Shown piece by piece: positions 8,919 to 19,359 of a DNA stretch of 64,000 nucleotides. The translations under genes and the position numbers were made by a program. The notes beneath the pieces were generated by a model. That model was not told the origin of the DNA and did not search any database. It saw nothing but the letters and a program-made list of their open reading frames with translations. The stretch is from positions 250,548 through 314,547 of the forward strand of contig NZ_KI519517.1 of assembly GCF_000482865.1 (NCBI RefSeq), in the 5' to 3' direction. The first letter of the stretch is position 1. Each line of letters begins with the position of its first letter. This DNA comes from Actinokineospora inagensis DSM 44258 (GTDB lineage Bacteria; Actinomycetota; Actinomycetes; Mycobacteriales; Pseudonocardiaceae).

Positions 8919-9871
8919 GGCCCCTCGGGGTTCACGATGCCCCGGTCGACCCAGAACGGCTCGACCAGCGCGCGCAACTCCTCGGCGCCGACCCGCTCGA
9001 CCAGGTCGACGGCGGCGAGGTTGTCCTCGAGCTGGGTCAGCCGGGTCGCGCCGAACAGGGTGGTGACGTTGGCCGGGTGGGTGAGGGTGAAGGCGACGGC
9101 GAGCCGCGCCGGGCTGGTGCCGAGCTTCGCGGCGACCTCAGCGACGCCTGCGGCGGCGGCCCGGACGGCCTCGCGCACGCCGCCGGGGTCACGGCCGAGC
9201 TCGCGGGTCTCGCCGCTGCTCCCGGCCAGGATGCCGCCCTCCAGCACGTCGGAGGACTGCATGCTGAACCCGTCGGCGAACAGCGCGGCGAACGGCTCGC
9301 CGTCCGGGATGGACCGGCGGCCGACGCTGTACTTGAGCTGGGCCAGTTGCGGGCCGGGCACACCACGCTCGGCGGCGATCTCGCGCATCCGCCGGATGTT
9401 GGCGGCCGACCAGTTGTTGACCCCGTAGGCCCGGATGCGGCCCGCAGCGGTGAGGTTGGCCAGGTCCTCGACCAGGTCTTCGAGCACGACGTCGTCGGTG
9501 CGGATGTCACCGAGGACGACCAGGTCGGCGACCTCGAAGCCGCCGCGCAGGAAGGCGTTCTCCAGTTGCGGGCCGAACCCGTGCTCGCCGAAGCCCTCCA
9601 GCCACAGCTTCGCCGAGACCAGGTACTCCTCGCGCGGGATGCCCGACGCGCGCATCACCGCGCCCCAGATGACGTCGGTGAACACCGGCGTCATGCCGGG
9701 GATGCTGTAGACCCCGACGTCGAACAGGTTGACCCCGGCGGCCACCGCCGTGCGGATCATGGTGACCGCGTCGGCGAAGTCCATCCGGTCGTAGGTGTGC
9801 CAGGAGCCGAGCGAGAGCAGCGAGACGTCCAGGTCGGACGTGCCGACCCGGCGGCGGGGCAGGGGGGACAC
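8915..9871 (-). CDS. Aldo/keto reductase
   Basis: 318 residues, TIM-barrel aldo/keto reductase. Catalytic Asp51 and Tyr55 (FDVGVYS) and Lys88 (SAKLW) are present. The usual His at the end of strand 4 is replaced by Gly (DLVVLGDI), as seen in some potassium-channel-beta-like and other divergent members. It has the NADPH-site GATRLTQLEDNL near the C-terminus. It is 19 bp downstream of the alcohol dehydrogenase and overlaps the next esterase. Probable role: NADPH-dependent carbonyl reduction in the same pathway. Confidence 0.85.
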   Translation of the reverse strand: MSPLPRRRVGTSDLDVSLLSLGSWHTYDRMDFADAVTMIRTAVAAGVNLFDVGVYSIPGMTPVFTDVIWGAVMRASGIPREEYLVSAKLWLEGFGEHGFGPQLENAFLRGGFEVADLVVLGDIRTDDVVLEDLVEDLANLTAAGRIRAYGVNNWSAANIRRMREIAAERGVPGPQLAQLKYSVGRRSIPDGEPFAALFADGFSMQSSDVLEGGILAGSSGETRELGRDPGGVREAVRAAAAGVAEVAAKLGTSPARLAVAFTLTHPANVTTLFGATRLTQLEDNLAAVDLVERVGAEELRALVEPFWVDRGIVNPEGP

Positions 9872-9890
9872 GGGGCCTCCTACAGGGGGA

Positions 9891-10997
9891 TCAGGCGAGA
9901 CGGGGGTCGATGACGGCCTTGACCTCGTCCAGGCGGTGCATCGCGGCGATCCGCTCGGAGGCGCCGGACAGGCCGACCGGGGTGCCGAACAGGTCGTCCC
10001 AGGGCATCCGGGTGCCGAAGGCGCGGAAGAACTCGATCGCCTGGTGGTAGTCGGAGATGTCGCCGTTGAGCGAGCCGGAGATGGTCAGCTCCTTGCCCAT
10101 CACCATGCCCAGCGGCAGCGGGGCGCCGACCGGGCCGGTGGAGCCGACGATGACGACCTGGCCGCGCTGGGCGGCCATGGCGACCGCCTCGGGGCCGACC
10201 GACGGCGCGCCGGCGAAGTCGAGCACCAGGTCGGCGCCGCGGCCGCCGGTGAGCTCCTGGACCCGCTCGATGATCCCCTCGGAGCCCGCCGCGATGTCCA
10301 CGGTGGCGTCCGCGCCGAACTCGCCTGCCAGGGTCAGCCGGGACTCCGGCGCCCCGACGGTGATCACCTTGGCCGCGCCGGAGATGTGCGCGACGGCGGT
10401 GGCGAAGATGCCCAGCGCGCCGGAGCCCTGCACCACGACCTGCTTGCCGGTGAGTCCACCGACGTAGGAGAACGCGCGCAGCACGGTCTTGGCCGCGCAG
10501 CCCGCCATCGCGGCCCAGGTGCTCGGTACCTCTTCGGCCAGCAGCAGCTTCGCCGCGCGGGGCACCACATAGGCGTACTCGCACAGGCCCGCGGTGGCGT
10601 ACGGGGGAACGTCGGAGCGCTGCAGGAAGCCGTAGCCGCGCTTGGAACAGGCCACCGGCTCGCGCAGCACGACGCAGCCGTAGCACTCGCCGCAGGTCGA
10701 CTCCGACCAGCCGATGCGGGCGCCGACCTGGATGTCGCGGCCCAGCGCGTCCTTGGTGCCCGCGCCGACGGCGACGACCTCGCCGACCATCTCGTGGCCG
10801 AGCACCATCGGCAGCATGCCCGGGAAGCTCATCTTCCCGGACCAGATCTCCACGTCGGTGCCGCACAGGGTGGCGGTCGAGACGTGCACCAGCGCGGCAC
10901 CGGGCTCGATCTCGGTGGGCAGCGGGAGTTCGGTCAGGTCCAGCGGCTGCCCGTGCTCGGTGAGCACCGCCGCGCGGGTGGAGGTCGGGACGGTCAT
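9891..10997 (-). CDS. Zinc-dependent alcohol dehydrogenase (MDR family)
   Basis: 368 residues. Catalytic zinc ligands Cys45 (LCGTD) and His68-Glu69 (GHE) are present, as is a structural zinc cluster Cys102, Cys105, Cys108 and Cys117. The Rossmann fold GSGALG at 191-196 binds NAD(P)H. MDR dehydrogenases of this type oxidise secondary or polyol alcohols. It is the first gene of the minus-strand operon running to 5663. A candidate TetR operator sits 42 bp upstream of its ATG at 11039-11052. Confidence 0.9.
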   Translation of the reverse strand: MTVPTSTRAAVLTEHGQPLDLTELPLPTEIEPGAALVHVSTATLCGTDVEIWSGKMSFPGMLPMVLGHEMVGEVVAVGAGTKDALGRDIQVGARIGWSESTCGECYGCVVLREPVACSKRGYGFLQRSDVPPYATAGLCEYAYVVPRAAKLLLAEEVPSTWAAMAGCAAKTVLRAFSYVGGLTGKQVVVQGSGALGIFATAVAHISGAAKVITVGAPESRLTLAGEFGADATVDIAAGSEGIIERVQELTGGRGADLVLDFAGAPSVGPEAVAMAAQRGQVVIVGSTGPVGAPLPLGMVMGKELTISGSLNGDISDYHQAIEFFRAFGTRMPWDDLFGTPVGLSGASERIAAMHRLDEVKAVIDPRLA

Positions 10998-11038
10998 CGG
11001 GGTCCTTCCGTGGCGAGCGGTGATGCGGATCTCATTAG

Positions 11039-11052
11039 TCTACGACTGTTGA
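11039..11052. promoter_or_regulatory. Candidate TetR operator, dehydrogenase operon
   Basis: TCTACGACTGTTGA: one perfect TCTACG half-site, two spacer bases, and a diverged second half. It lies 42 bp upstream of the alcohol dehydrogenase start. It matches the palindromes at 11991, 12534 and 18552. Confidence 0.55.
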
Positions 11053-11231
11053 TTTTCATCTGGACGGCGGACCGACCACAGTGGACTGGAGTGGGCCGGG
11101 CCAACCGGGTGCCGCGGGCGGGTCATCGGATGATTCTCCGCCCGACCCCGGGGTTCTGGCGAGATCGGGTGGTTCGACAGATGTCGAACCACCGCGACCC
11201 CGGTATCACAATCGGATAACCAAACCAGACC

Positions 11232-11954
11232 TCAGACCAGCAGTTGTCCGCCGTCGACGGGGAGGCTGACGCCGGTGATGTGCGTGGCCTGGTCGCTCGC
11301 CAGGAACACCACGGCGGCGGCCACCTGCTCGACCGGGGCCAACTGCCGCAACGGGATGCGGCTCGTCCAGGCTTCACGAGCGGGTGAACCTTCCGGCATG
11401 CCCATCGCCAGCATCGGCGTCAGCACCGGGCCGGGGGCCACCGCGTTGACCCGGATGCCGTGCTCGGCGAGTTCGATGGCCGACCACCTGGTCAGCGCGT
11501 CCACGGCGGCCTTGCTGCTCTCGTAGGCGCCCATGCCCGGGGTGGGCTGGCGGCCGCCGATGGAGGACAGGTTCACCACGACACCGCGGGTGCCCTGGTC
11601 GACCATCCGGCGGGTGACCTGCTGGGTCATCAGGAAGGTGCCGTTCACGTTGGTCTGCAGGATGCGCAGCATGTCCGCGGCGGGCAGGTCGAGCAGCCTG
11701 CCGTGCACGGTGAGCAGGCCCGCGTTGTTGACGAGCACATCGACCTGGCCGATGTCGTCAAGGGCCTGGTTGATCGAGCTCTCATCGGTGATGTCCAGCG
11801 TCAGCCCGCGCACGCCGAGCGCGGCGGCCGCGTCCTGTGCGCCTTGGACGTCCGTGAGGACAACGGTGTCACCCAGTTCGGTGAACGCGGTGGCGATCGC
11901 GCGGCCAATGCCGCCTGCGCCCCCGGTCACCACAACGGTGCGGGCAGAGGTCAT
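11232..11954 (-). CDS. SDR family oxidoreductase
   Basis: 240 residues from the ATG at 11954. Classical short-chain dehydrogenase: TGGAGGIG coenzyme loop at 10-17, NNAG at 76-79, catalytic Ser131, Tyr144 and Lys148 (YESSK), and a C-terminal DGGQLLV. Uses NAD(P)H to interconvert a ketone and an alcohol. The frame is open upstream to 12215, but homology starts at the chosen ATG. It is separately transcribed from the dehydrogenase operon and has its own copy of the shared palindrome 37 bp upstream. Confidence 0.9.
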   Translation of the reverse strand: MTSARTVVVTGGAGGIGRAIATAFTELGDTVVLTDVQGAQDAAAALGVRGLTLDITDESSINQALDDIGQVDVLVNNAGLLTVHGRLLDLPAADMLRILQTNVNGTFLMTQQVTRRMVDQGTRGVVVNLSSIGGRQPTPGMGAYESSKAAVDALTRWSAIELAEHGIRVNAVAPGPVLTPMLAMGMPEGSPAREAWTSRIPLRQLAPVEQVAAAVVFLASDQATHITGVSLPVDGGQLLV

Positions 11955-11990
11955 CGTCGGTTCCTCTCGACGGCCCGGGAATCGGGTCAG

Positions 11991-12004
11991 TATACAAGCG
12001 TAGA
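11991..12004. promoter_or_regulatory. Candidate TetR operator, SDR promoter
   Basis: TATACAAGCGTAGA, which on the gene strand reads TCTACG-CT-TGTATA. It lies 37 bp upstream of the SDR ATG in an unusually AT-rich stretch that probably holds the promoter. Confidence 0.55.
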
Positions 12005-12533
12005 AAATAAACCCCGGTCGCCACAAGGGGAACACCCCGGTCGAGGTGGTGCGTGGCCGGGGGCGCACTCGGCGGGGACTGGTCGGCCCACGGCGTGGTC
12101 GATGAGGGTCGCTCGGTTCCACACCTGGAGACTTGAGCAAGGAGAAGACACGGTCCGGACACGGATCGGACTCGAACCGCCGCGGGGGATCGCGTTGTCG
12201 GCCAAGGCGCGACACAGTCCCGGCGCAAGGTCGCCATGCCGCTACGGTGCTCTGCCATGGCGTACCCCACGGAGCCGGGCCCCGACCCGCCGGATGATCT
12301 TCGGTGGATCGCGGACCGGACCCATGTGACGTATTGCACGCCGCGATGTGAGCGGCGCGCTGTACCGGTCCAGGCGGTCCTGACCACTACCCTCCGCGGT
12401 TATCGGTCATCCCGCTCCCGTTCCCGGGTTAGCCCGAAAGTGGCTACCCGCGCAGGATTTTCCGACCGACAGCCGGGTGGATGGTCAGTAACTTCCGGGG
12501 AAACTGCTGGTCAGTCCCCCGTTGATTTTTTTG

Positions 12534-12547
12534 CCGACGAACGTAGA
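12534..12547. promoter_or_regulatory. Candidate TetR operator, ABC importer promoter
   Basis: CCGACGAACGTAGA: one perfect CGTAGA half-site and a left half matching at 4 of 6 positions. It is 123 bp upstream of the substrate-binding protein gene. Confidence 0.45.
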
Positions 12548-12669
12548 CTATCCCGCACCACGGTGAGCCAGGTCTCACCTCTTGATCTAGATGCTCAGGC
12601 GAGGACCAGCCCGCGACAGCGGTGCGTGACCCCCACCGGCAGTCCATCACCAGAGAGAAGAAGGACTCG

Positions 12670-14214
12670 ATGACGAGGACACGGACATCGGCACTGGTCG
12701 CGATAGCCGCAGTGGCTACCGCGCTCGCCGGATGCACCAGCGCAGGCGACAGCAGCAGCGGCGGCAGCGGAGGCTCCTCCGGCGGCAGCGACATCACCGA
12801 CCTCAAGGCAGGCGTGTTCCTGGACGTGACGTCCTGGGACCCGGCCAACGCCGACATCGGCTTCGACGGCCCGTACCTGTCCGCGGTCTACGACCCGCTG
12901 GTGTCGCTGGACAACTCCGCCAAGCCCGCCCCGGCGCTGGCGAAGTCCTGGGACTGGTCCACCGACCGGCTCACCCTGACCTTCCACCTGCGTGACGACG
13001 TCACCTTCGACGACGGCACCAAGTTCGACTCGGCCGCCGCCGTGGCGAACCTGGAGCACCTGAAGTCCGGGGTCCGCTCCAGCCAGGCTTACCTGAACGT
13101 GTCGAGCTTCGCCGCCAAGGACGCCACCACCGTCGAGGCGCACCTGTCCAAGCGGGACGACGCGCTGCTGTACTTCATGGGCCTCGGCCGCAGTTGGATG
13201 GCCTCGCCCAAGGCGATCACCGCGAACTCGCTGGCCGACGGCCCGGCCGGTTCCGGCCCGTACACCTACGACAAGGGTGCCTCGCAGCCGCAGGGCCAGT
13301 ACGTGTTCCACAAGAAGGACAAGCACTGGGACTCGGCGACCTACCCGTTCACCAACGTCACGCTGTTCCCGATCACCGACCAGACCGCGAGCTTCAACGC
13401 GATGCTGTCCGGTCAGTTGAACATGCAGTTCGGCAACGCGGCGAACAACCAGAAGGCCAAGGACAACAACTGGAACACCGCGTCCAAGGCCGCGTCCTGG
13501 GTCGGCGTGCAGTTCGCCGACCGCACCGGCGCGCAGGTCAAGGCGCTCGGTGAGCAGAAGGTCCGCCAGGCCATCGCGCTGGCCTTCGACGCAGCGGGCA
13601 TCCTCAAGGCGGTCGGCAACGGCTCCGGCACCGCGACCACCCAGTTGTGGCCGGTGGACAGCCCGGTGTACGACGCGTCGCAGAACGACAAGTACAAGAC
13701 CGACATGGCCAAGGCCAAGCAGTTGCTCGCCGACGCGGGCTACGCGAACGGCTTCTCGGTGAAGATGCCGATGTCGCCGATCTTCCAGGCCTGGCAGCCC
13801 GCCGCGAACCAGACCTTCGGCGACCTGGGCGTCAAGGTCGAGTGGGTCGACATGGCCATGCCCGACTACCAGAAGAACGCGCCGACCTACCCGATGTTCC
13901 TCGCCGTCATCGCGATGGACAGCGACGACATGGCGACGCTGACCGACCAGGTCACCTCGAAGCAGTGGTACAACCCGAACCCGGCCGTGGACGCCTTCCC
14001 CGAGGTCAAGGCCCTCGTCGACCAGGTGCAGAACGCCGAGCCGGGCCAGGCGCAGACCGACCTGCTCAAGCAGCTCAACGCGAAGCTGGTCGACCTCGCC
14101 TGGTGGGACGTCTGGTACCAGGCCGACAACACCTACTTCAGTGTCAAGGGCATCAAGGTCACGCCCATCACCGGCATGATGTTCCCGACGTTGAAGTTCA
14201 TCCAGCGCGGCTGA
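12670..14214 (+). CDS. ABC transporter substrate-binding lipoprotein (SBP family 5)
   Basis: 514 residues. Signal peptide with lipobox LAGC (Cys22) and a Gly/Ser-rich linker, then a family 5 (DppA/OppA-type) binding fold with YDPLV, LAKSW, LTLTFHLRDDVTFDDGT and an AVNRK-like AIALAF region. Anchored outside the membrane, it captures peptides or other medium-sized solutes for the permeases encoded next. The ATG at 12670 has a good AGAAGGA ribosome binding site; an in-frame upstream start at 12622 is less likely. First gene of an operon with two permeases, two ATPases and a TetR gene. Confidence 0.92.
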   Translation: MTRTRTSALVAIAAVATALAGCTSAGDSSSGGSGGSSGGSDITDLKAGVFLDVTSWDPANADIGFDGPYLSAVYDPLVSLDNSAKPAPALAKSWDWSTDRLTLTFHLRDDVTFDDGTKFDSAAAVANLEHLKSGVRSSQAYLNVSSFAAKDATTVEAHLSKRDDALLYFMGLGRSWMASPKAITANSLADGPAGSGPYTYDKGASQPQGQYVFHKKDKHWDSATYPFTNVTLFPITDQTASFNAMLSGQLNMQFGNAANNQKAKDNNWNTASKAASWVGVQFADRTGAQVKALGEQKVRQAIALAFDAAGILKAVGNGSGTATTQLWPVDSPVYDASQNDKYKTDMAKAKQLLADAGYANGFSVKMPMSPIFQAWQPAANQTFGDLGVKVEWVDMAMPDYQKNAPTYPMFLAVIAMDSDDMATLTDQVTSKQWYNPNPAVDAFPEVKALVDQVQNAEPGQAQTDLLKQLNAKLVDLAWWDVWYQADNTYFSVKGIKVTPITGMMFPTLKFIQRG

Positions 14215-14284
14215 CGCGCCCGGTGCTCCGGTGGGTCCGTCCGTCCACAGCGGACGGGCGGGCCCGCCGGTGAGGAGCGGTTAC

Positions 14285-15226
14285 ATGCTTTCCTTCATCG
14301 CCAAACGCCTGCTCTCCGGGATCGTGCTGCTCCTGGTGGTCACGAGCGGCACGTTCTTCCTGGCCCACCTGGCCATCGGCGACCCCACCCAGGGCCTGCT
14401 CGGCAACAGCGCCACCCCGGCCCAGTCGGCCGCGCTGCGCGCCAAGATCGGCTACGACGACCCGCTGCTGGTGCAGTTCTGGAACTGGCTCTCGCACGCG
14501 GCCACCGGCGACTTCGGCAAGTCCTGGCGCAGCTTCCAGCCGGTCGGTGACACACTCGCGCTGCGCATCCCGGTCACCCTTTCGGTGGTCATCGTGGCGC
14601 TGCTGCTCGCGGCCGTCTTCGGCGTGCTGATCGGCATCATCTGCGGCCTGCGCCCCGGCGGCGTCCTCGACCGCGTGCTGAAGGTCGCCTCGGTCGTGCT
14701 GTTCGCGCTGCCCGGTTTCTGGGTCAGCATCCAGTTGGTCATCCTGTTCGCGGTCAACCTGCACTGGTTCCCGGTGATCGGGTACACCTCGCCGGACAAG
14801 GACCTGGGCGGGTGGTTCCGGTCGATCACGTTGCCGTCGATCTCGCTGGCCCTCGGCGCGATCGTGCTGATCGCCGAGCAGTTGCGCAACGGCTTCATCG
14901 AGGTCGCCAACCAGGACTTCGTGCGCACCCTGCGCGCTCGCGGCCTGTCCAAGCGCCGGGTCACCATGCACGTGCTGCGCAACGCCTCGCCCGCCGCCCT
15001 CACCGTGCTGGCCCTGATGTTCGTCGGCCTGCTCGGCGGCGCGGTCGTCGTGGAGACCGTGTTCACCCTGCCCGGTATCGGCACGCTGACCCAGTCGGCG
15101 TCGCAGATCGGCGACATGCCGTCGCTGCTGGGCGTCACCGCCATCACGGTGGCGTTCGTCGTCGTCATCAACTTCCTGCTCGATCTCGTGCTCGGGTGGG
15201 TCAACCCGAAGGTGCGCGAGCGATGA
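14285..15226 (+). CDS. ABC transporter permease, DppB type
   Basis: 313 residues with about six membrane helices. It has the DppB N-terminus (MLSFIAKRLLSGIVLLLVVT), a periplasmic WLSHAATGDFGKSW segment and the EAA-loop region QDFVRTLRARGLSKRRV that contacts the ATPase. The ATG at 14285 follows GAGGAG. 70 bp after the binding-protein gene, it overlaps the next gene by 4 bp. It forms the membrane channel with the DppC half of the next protein. Confidence 0.9.
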   Translation: MLSFIAKRLLSGIVLLLVVTSGTFFLAHLAIGDPTQGLLGNSATPAQSAALRAKIGYDDPLLVQFWNWLSHAATGDFGKSWRSFQPVGDTLALRIPVTLSVVIVALLLAAVFGVLIGIICGLRPGGVLDRVLKVASVVLFALPGFWVSIQLVILFAVNLHWFPVIGYTSPDKDLGGWFRSITLPSISLALGAIVLIAEQLRNGFIEVANQDFVRTLRARGLSKRRVTMHVLRNASPAALTVLALMFVGLLGGAVVVETVFTLPGIGTLTQSASQIGDMPSLLGVTAITVAFVVVINFLLDLVLGWVNPKVRER

Positions 15227-17078
15227 CCGCAGCCCCGTTCCCGACCGCGCTCGCACCCGTCAAACGGGTGTCGCTGCTGCGGCGCTTCCTGCGCAGGCCG
15301 ATGGGCGTGATCGCCCTCTTCCTGTTCCTGATCGTGGTGTTCCTGGCCGTCTTCGCCCCGCTGCTGGCGAAGTTCGACCCGAACCACGTCGACTTCAACC
15401 TGGTCTACGCCCGGCCGGGCAACGGTCACGTCCTCGGCGGCGACAGCGCGGGCCGCGACCTCTACTCGCGGCTGCTCTACGGCGCCAAGACCACGCTGTG
15501 GGGCGCGCTGATCACCTGCGTCGCGGGCCTGGTGATCGGGGTGCCCGCGGGCGTGTCCGCCGGGTACTTCGGCGGCACCCTGGACCGGATCCTGACCTGG
15601 ATCAGCGACGCGCTGCAGTCCGTCCCGGCCATGATCGTGCTGCTGGTCGTCGCGGCGGGCTCCGGCCAGTCCTTCCCGGTCCTGATGATCGCCCTCGGCG
15701 TCTTCCTCGCCCCTGGCTACTACCGGATCAGCCGGGCGCGGGCGATGTCCGTGCGCCGCGAGCCCTACATCGACGCCGCCAGGGTCTCCGGCATGACCAA
15801 CGCGCGCATCCTGCGCACGCACATGATGCGCGCGGTCTACCCGCCGCTGGTGGTGCAGACGGCGCTGACCGCGGGCATCGCCATCGGCATGCAGGCGGGC
15901 CTGCAGTTCCTCGGCATCGGCTCGGCGAGCACGCCGAGCTGGGGCCAGATGATGAACGACGGGTTCCGCAACATCCTGAGCTACCCGATCCTGCTGCTCT
16001 GGCCGTCGATCATCCTCGGCGTCACCGTCGCCGCGCTGGCGCTGATGGGCTCGACGCTGGCCGACCTGATCAGCGTCCGCGCCGAGCAGCCGACGCCGCG
16101 GCTGCGGGCCAAGGCCAGGCAGTGGATGGCCACGCCGCCCGCCGCGTCCGACCTGCCCGCCCGCGAGCCCAGCGGCATGCACGCCCACCAGATCGAGAAC
16201 TGCGCCCTGCGGGTGGACAACCTGCGGGTCGGCTACGCCACCAAGGCGGGCCTCAAGGAGGTCGTGCGCGGGGTCTCGCTGGACGCCGCCCCGGGTGAGG
16301 TGCTCGGCATCGTCGGCGAGTCCGGCTCGGGCAAGACGCAGACCAGCTTCGCCGTGCTCGACCTGCTGCCCTCGGGCGGCACCGCGGTCGCCGACGGCAT
16401 CTGGATCGGCGGCAAGGAGGTCTCCCGGCTCTCCGCCAAGGACCGCACCGCGCTGCTCGGCCGGGAGATCGCCTACGTGCCGCAGGAGCCGCTGTCCAAC
16501 CTCGACCCGTGCTACACGGTGGAGCGGCAGCTCGTCGAGCCGCTGCGCCGGGTGCACGGCATGTCCAAGGCCGACGCCCGCAAGCGTGCCCGCGAAGTCC
16601 TGGTCCGGGTGGGCATCACCGACCCCGACCGGGTACTGCGCTCGTACCCGCACCAGATCTCCGGCGGCATGGCGCAGCGCGTGCTCATCGCGGGCGCGGT
16701 GTCCGGGCGGCCGTCGCTGCTCATCGCCGACGAGCCCACCACGGCGCTGGACGTCACCGTGCAGGCCGAGGTGCTCGAACTGCTGCGCGAGCTGCAGCGG
16801 GAGTACGGCATGGCGCTGATGATCGTGACGCACAACTTCGGCGTGGTCGCCGACATCTGCGACCGGGTCGTGGTGATGAAGGACGGCCGGATCGTCGAGA
16901 CCGGCGCGGTGGAGCGGATCTTCCGCTCGCCGGAGGACCCGTACACCGCCGAGCTGATCAGCGCGTCCCTCGACGACGCCGACGGACGGCACGAACTGGA
17001 CGAGGCGTGGGCGGCCAACGGCTCGTCCGCCGCCGAGGGCCGCAGCGCCGCGCACGCGGCCGGAGAGGACGGCGCACG

Positions 17079-17082
<4 letters not shown>
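15223..17082 (+). CDS. Fused ABC permease (DppC) and ATPase (DppD)
   Basis: 619 residues in one continuous frame. Residues 1-300 are a DppC-type permease (EAA loop YIDAARVSGMTNARILRTH at 182-200). About residues 300-325 are a linker, and 325-600 are an oligopeptide ATPase with Walker A GESGSGKT at 365-372, signature SGGMAQR and Walker B LLIADEPTTALD. In most operons these are two genes. The fusion would tie one nucleotide-binding domain to one permease subunit, the second ATPase being separate. No stop codon or restart-like gap is seen at the junction. Overlaps both neighbours by 4 bp. Confidence 0.9.
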
Positions 17083-17912
<830 letters not shown>

Positions 17913-17932
17913 TCCGGGGTCGGGGAGGCACC

Positions 17933-18523
17933 ATGCCGAAGGTCATCGATCACGACCAGCGGCGCCGGGAAATCGTCGAGGTCGCCAAGAGGCTGATCGC
18001 CGAAGGGGGTTTCGAGGCGGCGACGATGCGCAGCATCGTCACCGCCGCCGGTTTCGCCAACGGCGCGCTCAAGCACTACTTCGCGGGCAAGGACGGCATC
18101 ATCGCGGCCACCTTCGAGAGCGTCCTGGAGGAGACCGCGCAGCGGATGTCCGAACTGGACCAGGACCTCGGCCCGGTCGACTCGCTGCACGGTTTCGTCG
18201 AGGCGGCGATGCCGCTGGACGCGGAGCGGATCACCTCGGCCAGGGTGCTGCTGGTGCTGTGGGGCCATTCCGTGGCCAACGCCGACCTGGCGACCCAGTA
18301 CCGGCAGTTGCTGACGCTGTGGCGGGCCGAGCTGACCCGCCGCATCGCCGCGGCCTGGGACTGCGGTGAGGACGCCGACGGCCCCGCCGTCGGCGTGCTC
18401 GCCGACGAGATCATCTCGGTCACCATCGGGGCGAACGTGACCAGCCTGATGCACCCGGTCGGGGCACTGGTGGACCGGTACACCGCGTACATCGATGAGC
18501 TGATGGCGCGCGTTTCCGGCTGA
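17933..18523 (+). CDS. TetR/AcrR family regulator of the locus
   Basis: 196 residues. TetR helix-turn-helix at about 10-55 (REIVEVAKRLIAEGGFEAATM through GFANGALKHYFAGKDGI). The ligand domain resembles BetI-like TetR proteins. Last gene of the importer operon, 20 bp after the ATPase. Four nearby promoter regions carry a TCTACG-N2-CGTAGA-type palindrome, a typical TetR-sized operator, so it probably represses the importer, hydrolases and dehydrogenases until the substrate is present. The link is inferred from proximity and motif sharing. Confidence 0.88.
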   Translation: MPKVIDHDQRRREIVEVAKRLIAEGGFEAATMRSIVTAAGFANGALKHYFAGKDGIIAATFESVLEETAQRMSELDQDLGPVDSLHGFVEAAMPLDAERITSARVLLVLWGHSVANADLATQYRQLLTLWRAELTRRIAAAWDCGEDADGPAVGVLADEIISVTIGANVTSLMHPVGALVDRYTAYIDELMARVSG

Positions 18524-18551
18524 TCCGGGCTGGACCGGCGTCCAGGTAATG

Positions 18552-18565
18552 TCTACGCTCGTAGA
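18552..18565. promoter_or_regulatory. Candidate TetR operator, perfect palindrome
   Basis: TCTACGCTCGTAGA is the best copy of the shared motif, a perfect 6-2-6 inverted repeat directly abutting the ATG at 18566. With no Shine-Dalgarno sequence visible, the mRNA may be leaderless and the operator would cover the transcription start. Confidence 0.65.
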
Positions 18566-19288
18566 ATGAACAGCTCTCCCGCGCTGACCACCCTGACCCG
18601 GCCGGACGCCGCCGTGTCCGGCCCGCCGGTCGTGCTCATCCACGGTTTCGCCACCAGCGCCGCCATCGACTGGCCCGCCGACCGCTGGGCCGCCCCACTG
18701 GCCGCCGCGGGCCGCGAGACGATCGCCGTGCACCTGCCCGGCCACGCGGGCGCCCCCGCCGTCGCGTCGGCCGACGAGGTCACCACCACCGAGTTGCTGC
18801 GCCGCCTCGCCGAGGAGATCGGCACCGAGGAGGTCGACCTCGTTGGCTACTCGCTGGGCGCCCGGATCGCCTGGGACCTGGCCGCCACCGGCGCGCTCAA
18901 GGTCCGCAAACTGGTCCTCGGCGGCCTCAGCCCGATGGAGCCCTTCGCCGTCGTCGACCTCGCCGCCGCCCGCGCCGCCGTCCAAGGTGGACCCCCGCCC
19001 ACCGACATGATCACCGGCTTTATCGCGAACATGGTGGCAGGCCAGGACTCCGACTCGCTGCTGCGCCTGGTCGAGGGCCTCGCCCGCGAACCGTTCGACC
19101 CGGCAGGCCGCGCCCCCGAGGTCCCAACCCTGTTCCTGGCAGGCGATCAGGACCCGATGTCCCAGGGCATCGACAGCCTGGTCACCCGCGTCCCCGGCGC
19201 AGAGCTGCAACGCGTCCCCGGCGACCACGTCGGCGCCCTCGCGGGCGACGACCTGCGGTCCGCGGTGTTCGGCTTCCTGGGGGTCTGA
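18566..19288 (+). CDS. Alpha/beta hydrolase
   Basis: 240 residues. Oxyanion-region HGFATS, nucleophile elbow GYSLGAR with Ser96, Asp in LAGDQDPM and His in PGDHVGA give a complete triad of the epoxide-hydrolase/esterase-like fold. No signal peptide. It has its own promoter, with the palindrome touching its start codon, so it belongs to the same regulon as the upstream importer. Probable role: an additional hydrolytic step on the imported compound. A strong terminator follows. Confidence 0.88.
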   Translation: MNSSPALTTLTRPDAAVSGPPVVLIHGFATSAAIDWPADRWAAPLAAAGRETIAVHLPGHAGAPAVASADEVTTTELLRRLAEEIGTEEVDLVGYSLGARIAWDLAATGALKVRKLVLGGLSPMEPFAVVDLAAARAAVQGGPPPTDMITGFIANMVAGQDSDSLLRLVEGLAREPFDPAGRAPEVPTLFLAGDQDPMSQGIDSLVTRVPGAELQRVPGDHVGALAGDDLRSAVFGFLGV

Positions 19289-19302
19289 TCTTCCGGAACT
19301 CC

Positions 19303-19336
19303 AGACGGCGCGGTGCAGACCTGCACCGCGCCGTCT
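19303..19336. terminator. Strong hairpin terminator, probably bidirectional
   Basis: AGACGGCGCGGTGCAG, 2 nt, CTGCACCGCGCCGTCT: a perfect 16-bp inverted repeat, followed by TCGTCGTTTG. It lies between convergent genes ending at 19288 and 19360. Confidence 0.8.
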
Positions 19337-19359
19337 TCGTCGTTTGTGGACTGTCCTGA

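Larger units (their letters stand above)
11955..12669. other. 715-bp divergent promoter region between SDR and ABC importer
   Basis: No convincing gene; an open frame from 12236 to 12673 has no recognisable family. It holds two candidate TetR operators (11991-12004 and 12534-12547) and another inverted repeat, GGTGAG-N6-CTCACC at 12562-12579, ahead of the importer. Confidence 0.5.

Noticed and set aside
12236-12673. 145-codon plus-strand frame ahead of the importer
   Set aside because: Arg/Ser/Thr-rich with no recognisable family, crosses candidate operators and the importer leader; treated as non-coding.
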